From Paenibacillus auburnensis (GTDB taxonomy: Bacteria > Bacillota > Bacilli > Paenibacillales > Paenibacillaceae): DNA of 64,000 bases. Both the position numbers and the translations under genes were made by a program. The notes beneath the pieces were generated by a model. The model made no database searches. It was not told where the DNA came from and worked only from the letters and a program-made list of their open reading frames with translations. The DNA lies in assembly GCF_927798115.1 (NCBI RefSeq), contig NZ_CAKMMG010000015.1, positions 1-64,000 of the forward strand, given 5' to 3'. Positions 45,357-54,050 of the stretch are shown here, piece by piece; within the stretch, counting starts at the first letter, position 1, and each line of letters opens with the position of its first letter.

Positions 45357-45390
45357 AGCAACCCCCTTGAACAAGTTCAAGGGGGTTGCT
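45357..45390 (-). terminator. Terminator-like palindrome after rplL
   Basis: AGCAACCCCCTTGAAC and GTTCAAGGGGGTTGCT are exact inverses separated by two bases, a stem of about 14-16 pairs. It follows the rplL stop by about 50 bases. The T-run on the minus strand is weak, so termination may be partial, leaving transcription into the methyltransferase and rpoB. Confidence 0.65.
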
Positions 45391-45440
45391 AGAACCGAAA
45401 AGAACTTCTTCCTTCCGGGGCATTACTTTATGGAAGCGAA

Positions 45441-45800
45441 TTACTTCACTTCTACAGCTGCGCCTGCTTCTTCCAATTTTGCTTTGGTAGCTTCGGCTTC
45501 TTCTTTGCTTACTTTTTCTTTGATTGCTTTTGGAGCGTTGTCTACGAGGTCTTTAGCTTCTTTCAAGCCCAGGCCTGTGATTTCGCGAACGATCTTGATA
45601 ACGTTGATCTTGGAAGCGCCAGCGCTTGTCAAGATTACGTCGAATTCGGATTGTTCTTCTTCTACTGCTGCTACTGCGCCGCCAGCTGCTACTGGAGCTG
45701 CTGCAGTTACGCCGAATTCTTCTTCGATTGCTTTAACCAGGTCGTTCAGTTCCAATACGCTCATGCCTTTAATTTCTTCCAAAATTGTTTCTTTGCTCAT
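45441..45800 (-). CDS. rplL: 50S ribosomal protein L7/L12
   Basis: This 119-residue stalk protein has the N-terminal dimerisation helix region, the alanine-rich hinge (APVAAGGAVAAVEEE) and the C-terminal domain (KINVIKIVREITGLGLKEAK) that recruits translation factors. Confidence 0.98.
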   Translation of the reverse strand: MSKETILEEIKGMSVLELNDLVKAIEEEFGVTAAAPVAAGGAVAAVEEEQSEFDVILTSAGASKINVIKIVREITGLGLKEAKDLVDNAPKAIKEKVSKEEAEATKAKLEEAGAAVEVK

Positions 45801-45865
45801 GATTGAACCTCCATTTTATATTTAAATTTATTTGTGGTAATGATTATGATACTAGAATCAAAGGC

Positions 45866-46369
45866 TTACGCGCTTTGTTCTTCCTTCTCAGCAACAGCCT
45901 TAACTGCAAGCGCGAAGTTGCGGATTGGAGCTTGAAGCACGCTAAGCAGCATGGAGAGCAAACCATCGCGGGATGGCAGTTCAGCCAGTGCTTTCAGTTG
46001 GTCCGCATCGATAACTTTGCCTTCTACAACGCCGCCTTTCAGTTTCAGAGCGTCGTTCTTCTTAGCGAAGTCGTTCAAGATTTTGGCTGCTACTACCGCA
46101 TCAGTTTCACTGAACGCGATTGCTGTAGGACCAGTCAGGACAGCGTCCAGATCAGTCAATTCAGCCGCAGCAGTTGCGCGGCGAACCAATGTGTTCTTCA
46201 GGACTTGAAAATCAACGCCAGCTTCACGAAGCTGCTTGCGCAGTTCAGTCACTTGGGAAACGTTCAATCCGCGGTAGTCCGCAACAACAGTAGAAATACT
46301 GTTCTGCAGTTTGCCGGTAACAACATCAACCGCATCCTGTTTAGCTTGGATTACTTTTGCATTTGCCAA
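45866..46369 (-). CDS. rplJ: 50S ribosomal protein L10
   Basis: This 167-residue stalk base protein carries the L7/L12 dimers on its C-terminal helix. The start codon is TTG at 46369 (MANAKVIQAKQ), with GGAGG nine bases upstream. It is preceded by a promoter and an L10 leader with a terminator hairpin, the usual autoregulatory arrangement in Bacilli. Confidence 0.98.
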   Translation of the reverse strand: MANAKVIQAKQDAVDVVTGKLQNSISTVVADYRGLNVSQVTELRKQLREAGVDFQVLKNTLVRRATAAAELTDLDAVLTGPTAIAFSETDAVVAAKILNDFAKKNDALKLKGGVVEGKVIDADQLKALAELPSRDGLLSMLLSVLQAPIRNFALAVKAVAEKEEQSA

Positions 46370-46439
46370 TTGTATACACCTCCTGGAAATTTATGTGACG
46401 GCGTCTCTTCCGAAAAATCCCCGCCGTTCCTACGCAGGC

Positions 46440-46580
46440 ATTAGAAAAGCCTCCGCAGATTCACGAAGGCTTGATAAAAGGAAAGTTACTCAGGCAAGCG
46501 CCTAGCACTTCTTATTTCTATCACAACACCTCGGTAGGAAATTAAGCCTTGCAGCACCTACTGTCTACGGTAAGCATATT
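46440..46580 (-). ncRNA. Ribosomal L10 leader with attenuator
   Basis: The minus strand reads CCGTAGACAGTAGGTG and then TAATTTCCTACCGAGGTGT, the hallmark of the L10 leader bound by the L10-L12 complex. Downstream an AAGCCTTCG/CGGAGGCTT hairpin followed by T-rich sequence (46445-46472) is the attenuator terminator. A further ACGGCG/CGCCGT stem lies before the rplJ ribosome binding site. Confidence 0.85.
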
Positions 46581-46620
46581 CAAGTTCAAGAATGATCACC
46601 TTAATGTTCACAACTGTTAC

Positions 46621-46649
46621 AGAATATCAAAGATGACTCTCAGAGTCAA
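46621..46649 (-). promoter_or_regulatory. Promoter of rplJ-rplL
   Basis: On the minus strand TTGACT (46644-46649) and TATTCT (46621-46626) are 17 bases apart, just after the rplA stop and upstream of the L10 leader. Confidence 0.6.
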
Positions 46650-46656
46650 CCTTTAT

Positions 46657-47349
46657 TTATCTGAAGGCAGCTGCATTCACGCGAGCGCTAGGTCCCATAG
46701 TAGACGAAATTGCGATGCCTTTAAGGTATACACCTTTAGCAGCAGCTGGTTTCGCACGGTTCAAAGCGTCGATGAGGGCTTTAAGGTTTTCGTTCAATTG
46801 TTCAGGAGCAAAAGACACTTTGCCGATAGGCGCGTGAATTTGACCTGCTTTATCGAGACGGTATTCGATTTTACCGGCTTTGATTTCTTGCACAGCCTTG
46901 GTAACGTCGAAAGTAACTGTACCGGCTTTAGGGTTAGGCATAAGGCCTTTACCACCGAGCAAACGGCCGAGTTTACCGACTTCACTCATCATATCAGGTG
47001 TAGCTACGCAGACGTCGAATTCAAACCAGCCCTGTTGGATCTTGTTGATCATATCCTGATCGCCTACAAAATCCGCGCCAGCAGCTTCCGCTTCTTTCGC
47101 TTTTTCACCTTTTGCAAATACAAGCACGCGTTGTGTTTTGCCTGTGCCGTGAGGCAGGACAACAACACCACGAACAGCTTGGTCTTGTTTACGCGGGTCT
47201 ACACCCAGACGAACTGCTGCTTCAACGGTTTCGTCGAATTTGGCAGTTGCTGCCTTTTTCACAAGCTCTACAGCTTCTGAAGGCTCGTAAGTTGCTTCGC
47301 TGTTAATCAGCTTAGCAGATTCTTGGTATTTCTTACCATGTTTTGCCAT
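46657..47349 (-). CDS. rplA: 50S ribosomal protein L1
   Basis: This 230-residue L1-stalk protein has MAKHGKKYQESAKLINSEAT at the start and the GGKGLMPNPKAGTVT motif. The start at 47349 has GGAGG nine bases upstream. A longer frame reaching 47394 has no support. Confidence 0.98.
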   Translation of the reverse strand: MAKHGKKYQESAKLINSEATYEPSEAVELVKKAATAKFDETVEAAVRLGVDPRKQDQAVRGVVVLPHGTGKTQRVLVFAKGEKAKEAEAAGADFVGDQDMINKIQQGWFEFDVCVATPDMMSEVGKLGRLLGGKGLMPNPKAGTVTFDVTKAVQEIKAGKIEYRLDKAGQIHAPIGKVSFAPEQLNENLKALIDALNRAKPAAAKGVYLKGIAISSTMGPSARVNAAAFR

Positions 47350-47430
47350 GAAAATGTTCCTCCTTTGTGGTGTTAGCGGAAATTCCTCCCACATATTGCG
47401 GTCATGAATGACCGTTTCATCGAATACTTA

Positions 47431-47856
47431 TTAGTCTTCGATAGTGATACCCATACTGCGGGCAGTACCTTCAACCATACGCATTGCAGCTTCGATAGAT
47501 GCAGCGTTCAGGTCGGGCATTTTTGTTTCGGCGATTTCACGAACCGCTGCGCGGCCGAGTTTCGCTACTTTTTTCTTGTTTGGTTCACCGGATCCTTTTT
47601 CTACTTTAGCAGCAATGCGAAGCAGAACGGCAGCCGGAGGAGTTTTAGTGATGAAAGTAAAGGAACGGTCTTCAAACACTGTAATTTCAACCGGGATGAT
47701 CAGGCCAGCCTGGTCAGCTGTACGAGCGTTGAATTCCTTACAGAATGCCATGATGTTGACACCTGCTTGACCTAACGCCGGACCTACTGGAGGCGCTGGA
47801 TTCGCTTTCCCTGCAGGAATCTGCAGTTTCACCATTTTAATAACTTTTTTAGCCAT
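47431..47856 (-). CDS. rplK: 50S ribosomal protein L11
   Basis: This 141-residue GTPase-centre protein has KLQIPAGKANPAPPVGPALG, with the proline-rich thiostrepton-site helix unchanged. The ATG at 47856 has GGAGG eight bases upstream. It is in standard order after nusG. Confidence 0.98.
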   Translation of the reverse strand: MAKKVIKMVKLQIPAGKANPAPPVGPALGQAGVNIMAFCKEFNARTADQAGLIIPVEITVFEDRSFTFITKTPPAAVLLRIAAKVEKGSGEPNKKKVAKLGRAAVREIAETKMPDLNAASIEAAMRMVEGTARSMGITIED

Positions 47857-47930
47857 GAGTGACACCTCCTTGCAAAAATAGTGGTATTCGAATGCTTATT
47901 GCATTCTCCCACAAGAAACCCTTGCGACTG

Positions 47931-48464
47931 TTATATTTTCTCCACTTGAGTGAAATCCAACTCCAGCGGGGTTTCCCGTCCAAACATGTTGACATGCACT
48001 TTGATCTTGCTCTTATCAGCCAAAATTTCTTCCACGGAGCCCACAAAATTCGCAAAGGGACCAACCATAATACGTACGGATTCCTTAATTTCGAAATCAA
48101 TCTTCGCTTTAGGTTCAACCATGCCCATATGCTTCAGAATTTGTTCAACCTCTTCCGGAAGCAAAGCGGTAGGCTTGGACCCGGAACCTGTCGAACCGAC
48201 AAATCCGGTAACGCCCGGCGTATTGCGGACAACATACCATGAATCATCAGTCTGAACCATTTCCACCAAAACGTAACCAGGGTAAACTTTACGCATGACG
48301 GTTTTTTTCTTGCCGTCCTTGTTTACCAGTTCTTCTTCCATAGGAACAAGAACACGGAATATTTTGTCTTCCATGCCCATGGACTCAACGCGTTTTTCCA
48401 AATTGGCCTTAACCTTATTCTCATACCCGGAATAGGTATGAACAACATACCATCTTTTTTCCAT
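47931..48464 (-). CDS. nusG: Transcription factor NusG
   Basis: This 177-residue protein has the N-terminal NGN domain (WYVVHTYSGYENKVKANLEK), which binds RNA polymerase, and a C-terminal KOW domain (about 125-177). It lies between secE and rplK. Confidence 0.98.
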   Translation of the reverse strand: MEKRWYVVHTYSGYENKVKANLEKRVESMGMEDKIFRVLVPMEEELVNKDGKKKTVMRKVYPGYVLVEMVQTDDSWYVVRNTPGVTGFVGSTGSGSKPTALLPEEVEQILKHMGMVEPKAKIDFEIKESVRIMVGPFANFVGSVEEILADKSKIKVHVNMFGRETPLELDFTQVEKI

Positions 48465-48485
48465 ACCAAGCCACCTGGGACCTCT

Positions 48486-48677
48486 CTAAATAATCCTTTC
48501 GATCACAGCGGAAATACCGATGTCCAGAACCCAGAAGTAAACAGCAACAACAACAATTGTGCCAAGAACGATCAACGTATAGTTTTTCAGTTCTTTACGA
48601 CTAGGCCAGCGAACTTTTTTGAGTTCACTCCAGCTCTCAGTGAAAAAGGAAAACAAAGACTTGAAACTACGTTTCAC
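48486..48677 (-). CDS. secE: Protein translocase subunit SecE
   Basis: This 63-residue single-span form is typical of Gram-positives. It has the amphipathic helix SWSELKKVRWPSRKELKNYT followed by one transmembrane segment (about 34-57). The start codon is GTG with GGAGG about ten bases upstream. Confidence 0.97.
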   Translation of the reverse strand: MKRSFKSLFSFFTESWSELKKVRWPSRKELKNYTLIVLGTIVVVAVYFWVLDIGISAVIERII

Positions 48678-48697
48678 GCCGACTACACCTCCAAAGA

Positions 48698-48847
48698 CTA
48701 TCTGGTTTCGCGATGAGGAGTTTGCTCGTTACAGAACTTGCAAAATTTCTTCATCTCCAAGCGGTCGGGGTGATTTCGCTTGTTTTTGGTTGTCGCATAG
48801 TTTCTTTGTTTGCAACTTGTACAAGCCAAAGTGATAATTACCCGCAT
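48698..48847 (-). CDS. rpmG: 50S ribosomal protein L33, zinc type
   Basis: This 49-residue protein, MRVIITLACTSCKQRNYATT onward, has CTSC and CKFC zinc ligands. GGGAGG precedes the ATG. It is the first gene of the rpmG-secE-nusG unit, as in B. subtilis (rpmGB). Confidence 0.96.
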   Translation of the reverse strand: MRVIITLACTSCKQRNYATTKNKRNHPDRLEMKKFCKFCNEQTPHRETR

Positions 48848-48870
48848 GATGTGCACCTCCCGAAGACGTC

Positions 48871-48892
48871 CTTCTAATTATCAAATTAGAAG
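48871..48892 (-). promoter_or_regulatory. Hairpin in the rpmG leader
   Basis: CTTCTAATT and AATTAGAAG are exact inverses with a four-base loop, placed just upstream of the rpmG ribosome binding site. No terminator-like T-run follows. It could affect mRNA stability or rpmG translation. Confidence 0.4.
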
Positions 48893-48943
48893 ACGCAAAT
48901 ATTGATCCTAAAAAAAACCCGCGAATTTAGGCCTACCTAAAAC

Positions 48944-48973
48944 ACTTTAGCATAATGTCAACGTCTGTGTCAA
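48944..48973 (-). promoter_or_regulatory. Promoter of rpmG-secE-nusG
   Basis: On the minus strand TTGACA (48968-48973) and TAAAGT (48944-48949) are 18 bases apart. A second TTGACA lies twelve bases closer to the gene. The 369-base gap between sigH and rpmG otherwise holds the rpmG leader hairpin, the sigH terminator and no gene. Confidence 0.5.
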
Positions 48974-49171
48974 CGAAAGATTTGCCCATCCGCACCGGGT
49001 AATTTCGGGTTCTGTAGTCGTGTGCTGCACGTTGTCTTTGGTTCTGCCTTTTTGCCCGTTAGACGCTGTCTTTCTCTATCATTATGGAGCATTCCGACTG
49101 TGTATAAACCTGTCCTTACCAACTAGCGACTGAAATCCCGAATCATTATGATACAGAAATTTCCAAAACAC

Positions 49172-49199
49172 TAAAAAAAGACTCGATGTCCGAGCCTTT
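49172..49199 (-). terminator. Terminator of sigH
   Basis: On the minus strand AGGCTCG pairs with CGAGTCT around a five-base loop and is followed by seven T residues, starting about 20 bases after the sigH stop. Confidence 0.8.
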
Positions 49200-49216
49200 C
49201 AAGTAGTAGTATATCA

Positions 49217-49861
49217 TTAATTGTCACGCACTTCCAGATATCTTTCCAATTTGCGTTTAACACGTTGCAATGCATTATCGATCGACTTCACATGCCGCTT
49301 CAAGTCTTCTGCAATCTCCTGATAGGATCTTCCATCCAGGTAGAGCATCAGAACCTTGCGTTCGAGGTCGCTCAAAATCTCCGCCATCTTATCTTCCAGT
49401 CCAATAAATTCTTCCTGGTTGATAATCAGTTCTTCGGGATCCAGCACCTGTGTACCGCAGATCACATCCATCAGTGTCCGGTCTGAGTCTTCATCATAGA
49501 TAGGCTTGTCCAATGATACATAGGAATTAAGCGGAATATGCTTCTGACGGGTAGCCGTCTTAATAGCGGTTATAATCTGACGGGTAATGCAGAGTTCTGC
49601 AAACGCTTTGAAAGAAGAGAGCTTGTCACCCTTAAAGTCACGAATCGCCTTATACAGGCCAATCATGCCTTCCTGTACGATATCTTCCCTGTCCGCTCCA
49701 ATCAAAAAATAAGAACGGGCCTTAGCGCGTACAAAGTTACGGTACTTGTTAATTAAATGTTCCAATGCGCCACTGTCGCCACCACGGAAGATCTCGACAA
49801 TTTCTTCATCACTTATGAAATCATACTCGGACAGCATTATTTCCTTGAGGTCGACACTCAC
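49217..49861 (-). CDS. sigH: Sigma factor SigH (Spo0H)
   Basis: This 214-residue sigma-70-family factor has region 2 (YRNFVRAKARSYFLIGADRE, DIVQEGMIGLYKAIRDF) and region 4 (DLERKVLMLYLDGRSYQEIA) nearly identical to B. subtilis SigH. It drives early sporulation and competence genes. The start is GTG at 49861, with GGGGGG seven bases upstream; the frame extends eleven codons further without support. It has its own promoter and terminator. Confidence 0.97.
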   Translation of the reverse strand: MSVDLKEIMLSEYDFISDEEIVEIFRGGDSGALEHLINKYRNFVRAKARSYFLIGADREDIVQEGMIGLYKAIRDFKGDKLSSFKAFAELCITRQIITAIKTATRQKHIPLNSYVSLDKPIYDEDSDRTLMDVICGTQVLDPEELIINQEEFIGLEDKMAEILSDLERKVLMLYLDGRSYQEIAEDLKRHVKSIDNALQRVKRKLERYLEVRDN

Positions 49862-49919
49862 CAAGAATCCCCCCGGCTGCAACGCAAGACACATCGTTAC
49901 TTCGCTAAAATATAGGATC

Positions 49920-49949
49920 AGTATATATTATGTTACCTTATACCGTCAA
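49920..49949 (-). promoter_or_regulatory. Promoter of sigH
   Basis: On the minus strand TTGACG (49944-49949) and TATACT (49920-49925) are 18 bases apart, in an AT-rich gap between rae1 and sigH. AbrB repression of spo0H is known in B. subtilis, but AbrB sites cannot be recognised by eye. Confidence 0.55.
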
Positions 49950-50026
49950 CCGATTATTGACCAAAAACAATCTTCAATAGCATTTTATGGCATTTCGCCC
50001 ATGCTTCTTGAATATTATTTGATTTT

Positions 50027-50548
50027 TCATTGCCGACGCCAGTCTTCAAGACGTTTGCGCATTTCCGGAGGAAGCTTTTCTTCCAGGGAATGGCGCTTTG
50101 AGCTGATGATCTCGGGTTCAATCGCTTTTTTGACCTGTTTTTGATTTTCTTCAATCTCAAGCTTCAGCTCTCTGGCGGAAATCCTCAGTGCCCCTTGGGC
50201 AAAAATGACATGCTGCTCCACAAAATCGCTTGTTGCCACATAAATCTGCCTGCGGCGGTGGCTTAATTCCCCCACTAGCCGCTCGATGCATTCATCTGCA
50301 GTTTCTTTTTCCTTGGTGAAAACCACCTGAACTTTCCCCTGCACAAACGAACGGCCAAGTCCCGGAACACGGTAAGCATCGAATACGGCGATAACGCGCC
50401 GCCCCGTGAATGCCTGATAATCGGCCAGCATATCCAGCAGCCGGTCGCGAGCGCCCTGCATGCCGGTCAGCGAAAGCGCAGCAAGTTCCGGCCAGCCGCC
50501 GATCATATTGTATCCATCCACAAGCAGCACATCGCGCCAGTCAGCCAT
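50027..50548 (-). CDS. rae1: NYN-domain endoribonuclease Rae1 (YacP)
   Basis: This 173-residue protein has a PIN-like NYN domain (DVLLVDGYNMIGGWPEL at the start, with conserved acidic residues). In B. subtilis Rae1 enters the ribosomal A site and cleaves certain mRNAs during translation. Its ATG lies two bases after the rlmB stop, and gene order matches B. subtilis. Confidence 0.93.
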   Translation of the reverse strand: MADWRDVLLVDGYNMIGGWPELAALSLTGMQGARDRLLDMLADYQAFTGRRVIAVFDAYRVPGLGRSFVQGKVQVVFTKEKETADECIERLVGELSHRRRQIYVATSDFVEQHVIFAQGALRISARELKLEIEENQKQVKKAIEPEIISSKRHSLEEKLPPEMRKRLEDWRRQ

Positions 50549-50550
50549 AA

Positions 50551-51312
50551 CTATCCCTGCTGATGCCGGCGGCGCAGCACCTCATACATAATTACCCCGG
50601 CGGCGACGGATGCATTCAAGGAATTTATCTTGCCGGCCATCGGTAGCTTCAGCAAGATATCGCATTTTTCGCGGATTAACCGGCCGATCCCTTTATTCTC
50701 ATTGCCGATCACAACAGCTACAGGTCCTGTGAAAATATCCGATTCGTACAAATTCTGATCGGTGGCAACATCAGTACCTACTACCCAAACACCAAGTTCC
50801 TTAAGCCGGTCTATTGTTTGACCCAGGTTGGTGACCCGTGCTACCGGAACATATTCTACTGCACCGGCTGATGTTTTGGAGACAGTAGCCGTAATCTGCG
50901 CCGACCGCCGCTTCGGTACAATTACACCATGCACTCCTGTGCAGTCTGCGGTACGCAGAATAGAACCCAGATTATGCGGGTCTTCAATTTCATCCAACAG
51001 GATAAGAAACGGAGGTTCCCCTTTTGCCTCCGCGGCAGCCAGAATATCTGCAACCTCGGCATACGCGAACGGTGCCGCTTGTGCAACTACCCCCTGATGC
51101 TGCACTCCCGGTGCAAGCTGATCGAGCTTCCGTTTGTCAACATGCTGGATAACAATCCCCGCTTTGCGCGCTTCGGCAATAATCGGCGCGGTTAGATGCT
51201 TCTGCGCAGTTTCAGCAATCCAGATCTTGTTCAGCGTGCGGCCGGCACGAAGTGCTTCAAGCACCGAATGCTTACCGGCCAGTATTTCCTCTTCTGTCTT
51301 TAATTCTTCCAT
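50551..51312 (-). CDS. rlmB: 23S rRNA (guanosine 2'-O) methyltransferase RlmB
   Basis: This 253-residue SpoU-family enzyme has an N-terminal substrate-binding domain and the knotted SPOUT domain. The three motifs are present (DPHNLGSILRTAD, VVIGNENKGIGRL, LNASVAAGVIMYEVLR). The ATG at 51312 has GGAGG seven bases upstream. An ATG two codons earlier is too close to it. Confidence 0.95.
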   Translation of the reverse strand: MEELKTEEEILAGKHSVLEALRAGRTLNKIWIAETAQKHLTAPIIAEARKAGIVIQHVDKRKLDQLAPGVQHQGVVAQAAPFAYAEVADILAAAEAKGEPPFLILLDEIEDPHNLGSILRTADCTGVHGVIVPKRRSAQITATVSKTSAGAVEYVPVARVTNLGQTIDRLKELGVWVVGTDVATDQNLYESDIFTGPVAVVIGNENKGIGRLIREKCDILLKLPMAGKINSLNASVAAGVIMYEVLRRRHQQG

Positions 51313-51344
51313 GTTCATGCCTCCTGTTCTATCAGCTCGCGGCC

Positions 51345-51782
51345 TCACTTAGGCCGGTTCATCATATACTCAATACTGCTGTGGACGAGTTCTTGAATTC
51401 TTGCCTGCTGCCCCGTGTAATAGAGGTGGCCGATCAGACATTCAAACGCAGTGGCGTGGCGGTATTCCAGCACATCCGCATTTTTGGGGACCGTACCCGA
51501 TTTGGCATTGCGCCCCTGACGGGCAACATCCTTCTCCTCGTCAGTAAGCATAGGTTCAAGGTAGGCCAGAATCGTACTCTGCGCTTTGGCGGAGACCAGC
51601 CCCGTAGCTGTTCGGTGCAAATGATTCGGGCGGAGATTGGGCAGTGAAATCAGATACTGGCGCACAGCCACCTCATAAATAGCGTCCCCCGCATATGCCA
51701 GCACAATCGGTGAGAGCAGCCGGGCCGGCTTGGATGGCTCATATGGAAACCAGGCTTCGTTTACTTTGAAGTCACCGCTCAT
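51345..51782 (-). CDS. mrnC: Mini-ribonuclease III MrnC
   Basis: This 145-residue RNase III catalytic domain lacks the RNA-binding domain. AYAGDAIYEVAVRQYL contains the catalytic acidic residues. In B. subtilis it matures 23S rRNA. The ATG at 51782 overlaps the cysS stop as ATGA, so coupling is likely. A GTG four codons upstream is an alternative start. Confidence 0.94.
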   Translation of the reverse strand: MSGDFKVNEAWFPYEPSKPARLLSPIVLAYAGDAIYEVAVRQYLISLPNLRPNHLHRTATGLVSAKAQSTILAYLEPMLTDEEKDVARQGRNAKSGTVPKNADVLEYRHATAFECLIGHLYYTGQQARIQELVHSSIEYMMNRPK

Positions 51783-53185
51783 TTCCGCCGCCACCGCATT
51801 CCCTGCGGAGTATCTTCCAGAAGGATACCGAGGCTGTTCAGCTCGTCGCGGATCTCATCCGAGCGACTCCAATTCTTATTCTTGCGTGCCTCTGCCCGTT
51901 CCGCGATAAGGCGCTCGACTTCCTCACTCGCAACCTCAGCCTCAAGCTCAGGGGTCAGGCGCAGCACAGCATTCATCTCTGCAAAGGTATTCAGCAGCGC
52001 CGCAAAATCTGCGGACGAGGCATCAGTCTTAGCAAGGGTCTGGTTGGCAAGGCTGACCCAGTCAAATACAGCCGTAATCGCATCAGGTGTATTGAAATCA
52101 TCCTGCATTCTGGCATGGAAATTGCTTAATATCGCCGTCAGCCGTTCTGCTACAGCATTACCCGCCGCTTCACCCGCACCTTCCGGGTTAAGCTCAAGCC
52201 TATGTTTTACATTGCTCTCTGCGAGCGCGATCCGCTCGACACTCTTCTCGGCGGACAGCAGCGCCTCCTCCGTAAAATTCAGCTGATTGCGGTAATGGCT
52301 GGAGAGCATGAAATACCGGATAGTCCCCGCTTTAAAGCGTGCACGGATATCTTTTACAAGCAGGCCATTCCCCAGAGATTTCGACATTTTCTCGTCACCG
52401 ATATTCAGAAATGCGTTATGCATCCAATAATTCGACAGCGGCGCGCCTGTCAGTGCTTCTGTCTGTGCACATTCGCATTCATGGTGCGGGAACTTTAGAT
52501 CCTCTCCGCCGCCATGGATGTCGATAGTCTTACCCAAATATTCGCGGACCATCGCCGAGCACTCAATATGCCAGCCGGGACGTCCCTCTCCCCATGGGCT
52601 GGCCCAGTGTACCTCACCCGGTTTGGCTGCCTTCCAGAGCACAAAATCCTCCTGGTTTTCCTTGCGGGGATCTACCTCGACACGGATACCGAAGCGCAGC
52701 TCCTCCAGGTTCTGGCGGGACAGCTTGCCGTAATCGGCAAACTTGCCGGTACGGTAAAACACATCCCCGCCGTTCTCATAGGCATATCCCTTCTCTTCAA
52801 GCTCCTTGATGAACTCGATAATCTTATCCATACTCTCCGTAACCCGCGGATTCATCGTGGCCGGCTTTACGCCAAGCCCGATCAGATCCTCCTGATAGGC
52901 GGCAATGAACATTTCCGCAACCTCAGCTACAGTGATGTTCATTTCTTCCGCTTTGCGGATCATTTTGTCATCCACATCGGTGAAGTTCGTCAGATAGCTG
53001 ACCTCATTGCCGAGTGCCTCCAGGTAGTTGCGGACCATATCAAATACGATAACCGGTCTCGCATTCCCGATATGCATATAGCCGTAAACGGTTGGTCCGC
53101 ATACGTACATTTTTACCTTGCCTGGCTCTTGAGGCACGAATACTTCCTTAGCGCGTGCCATAGTGTTGTAAATTTGCAAAGACAT
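51779..53185 (-). CDS. cysS: Cysteinyl-tRNA synthetase
   Basis: This 468-residue class I synthetase has HIGN in CGPTVYGYMHIGN (about 29-41), with zinc-ligand Cys29, and the KMSKS loop EKMSKSLGNG (about 268). Further zinc ligands lie in the ECSAM and HHECECAQ segments. It follows cysE by about 50 bases and overlaps mrnC. Both cysE and cysS are under the upstream T-box. Confidence 0.98.
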   Translation of the reverse strand: MSLQIYNTMARAKEVFVPQEPGKVKMYVCGPTVYGYMHIGNARPVIVFDMVRNYLEALGNEVSYLTNFTDVDDKMIRKAEEMNITVAEVAEMFIAAYQEDLIGLGVKPATMNPRVTESMDKIIEFIKELEEKGYAYENGGDVFYRTGKFADYGKLSRQNLEELRFGIRVEVDPRKENQEDFVLWKAAKPGEVHWASPWGEGRPGWHIECSAMVREYLGKTIDIHGGGEDLKFPHHECECAQTEALTGAPLSNYWMHNAFLNIGDEKMSKSLGNGLLVKDIRARFKAGTIRYFMLSSHYRNQLNFTEEALLSAEKSVERIALAESNVKHRLELNPEGAGEAAGNAVAERLTAILSNFHARMQDDFNTPDAITAVFDWVSLANQTLAKTDASSADFAALLNTFAEMNAVLRLTPELEAEVASEEVERLIAERAEARKNKNWSRSDEIRDELNSLGILLEDTPQGMRWRRK

Positions 53186-53236
53186 GCTGTTCCCAATCCT
53201 TTCTGTTGTCCCGGATTCTTTCGAGTACCGGTAAGC

Positions 53237-53929
53237 TTAAATTTCATAGTCGCCGATGTATTGCTGGCTTTCCAGCCGCCGCTGCTCTGCCTTTTGCTTG
53301 TCTTCATTGCCAAGCTGTTCGCGGATTTCCTCAATCTCTTTCTGCAGAAAGCGCAGGGAATCCACCAGCGGATCCGGCATTTTGGTATGATCCAGCCGGT
53401 CCGATACCCGTTCCCCGTTGCGTTTGACCACACGGCCGGGATTGCCGACCACTGTACTGTTATTCGGTACTTCACGCAGTACGACTGCATTGGAGCCGAT
53501 ATTGGAATTATCGCCGATCCGGAATGATCCCAGTACTTTGGCGCCTGAACCTATTACCACATTATTGCCAACAGTCGGATGGCGTTTGCCTTTTTCCTTC
53601 CCGGTTCCGCCAAGGGTTACCCCCTGATAGATGATGACATCATCGCCGATTTCACAGGTTTCGCCGATGACAATCCCCATCCCGTGGTCGATAAACAATC
53701 TGTTGCCGATCCGGGCGCCGGGATGGATCTCCACACCGGTCATGAATCTGCTGATCTGGGAGACGATCCGCGCCAGCGTAAACCATCGGCGTGTGTAAAG
53801 GGAGTGGGCTATTCTGTGAGCCCATATCGCGTGAAGTCCGGCATAGGTGAAAACAACCTCGAATCTGCTGCGGGCTGCGGGATCGTTGTCGAATACAGCC
53901 CGGATGTCCGACTTGATATGCTTAAACAT
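53237..53929 (-). CDS. cysE: Serine O-acetyltransferase
   Basis: This 230-residue enzyme makes O-acetylserine for cysteine synthesis. It has a helical N-terminal domain and the left-handed hexapeptide-repeat helix (HPGARIGNRLFIDHGMGIVI onward, with the active-site His in DHG and HPTVG). The ATG at 53929 has AGGGG seven bases upstream. The open frame runs on to 54400 through the T-box leader and is not coding there. The C-terminal tail is long and charged. Confidence 0.96.
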   Translation of the reverse strand: MFKHIKSDIRAVFDNDPAARSRFEVVFTYAGLHAIWAHRIAHSLYTRRWFTLARIVSQISRFMTGVEIHPGARIGNRLFIDHGMGIVIGETCEIGDDVIIYQGVTLGGTGKEKGKRHPTVGNNVVIGSGAKVLGSFRIGDNSNIGSNAVVLREVPNNSTVVGNPGRVVKRNGERVSDRLDHTKMPDPLVDSLRFLQKEIEEIREQLGNEDKQKAEQRRLESQQYIGDYEI

Positions 53930-54050
53930 CACGTTTCCCCTCTTCTTCACTTCCCTGCCTCCTGTTAACAGGTGCGCCAAGGGAAGGTATTGTCCAGCCC
54001 ACTTTCTTATTCCTTCAGTTACATATGCCGTGTATAAATTATAATTCCAA

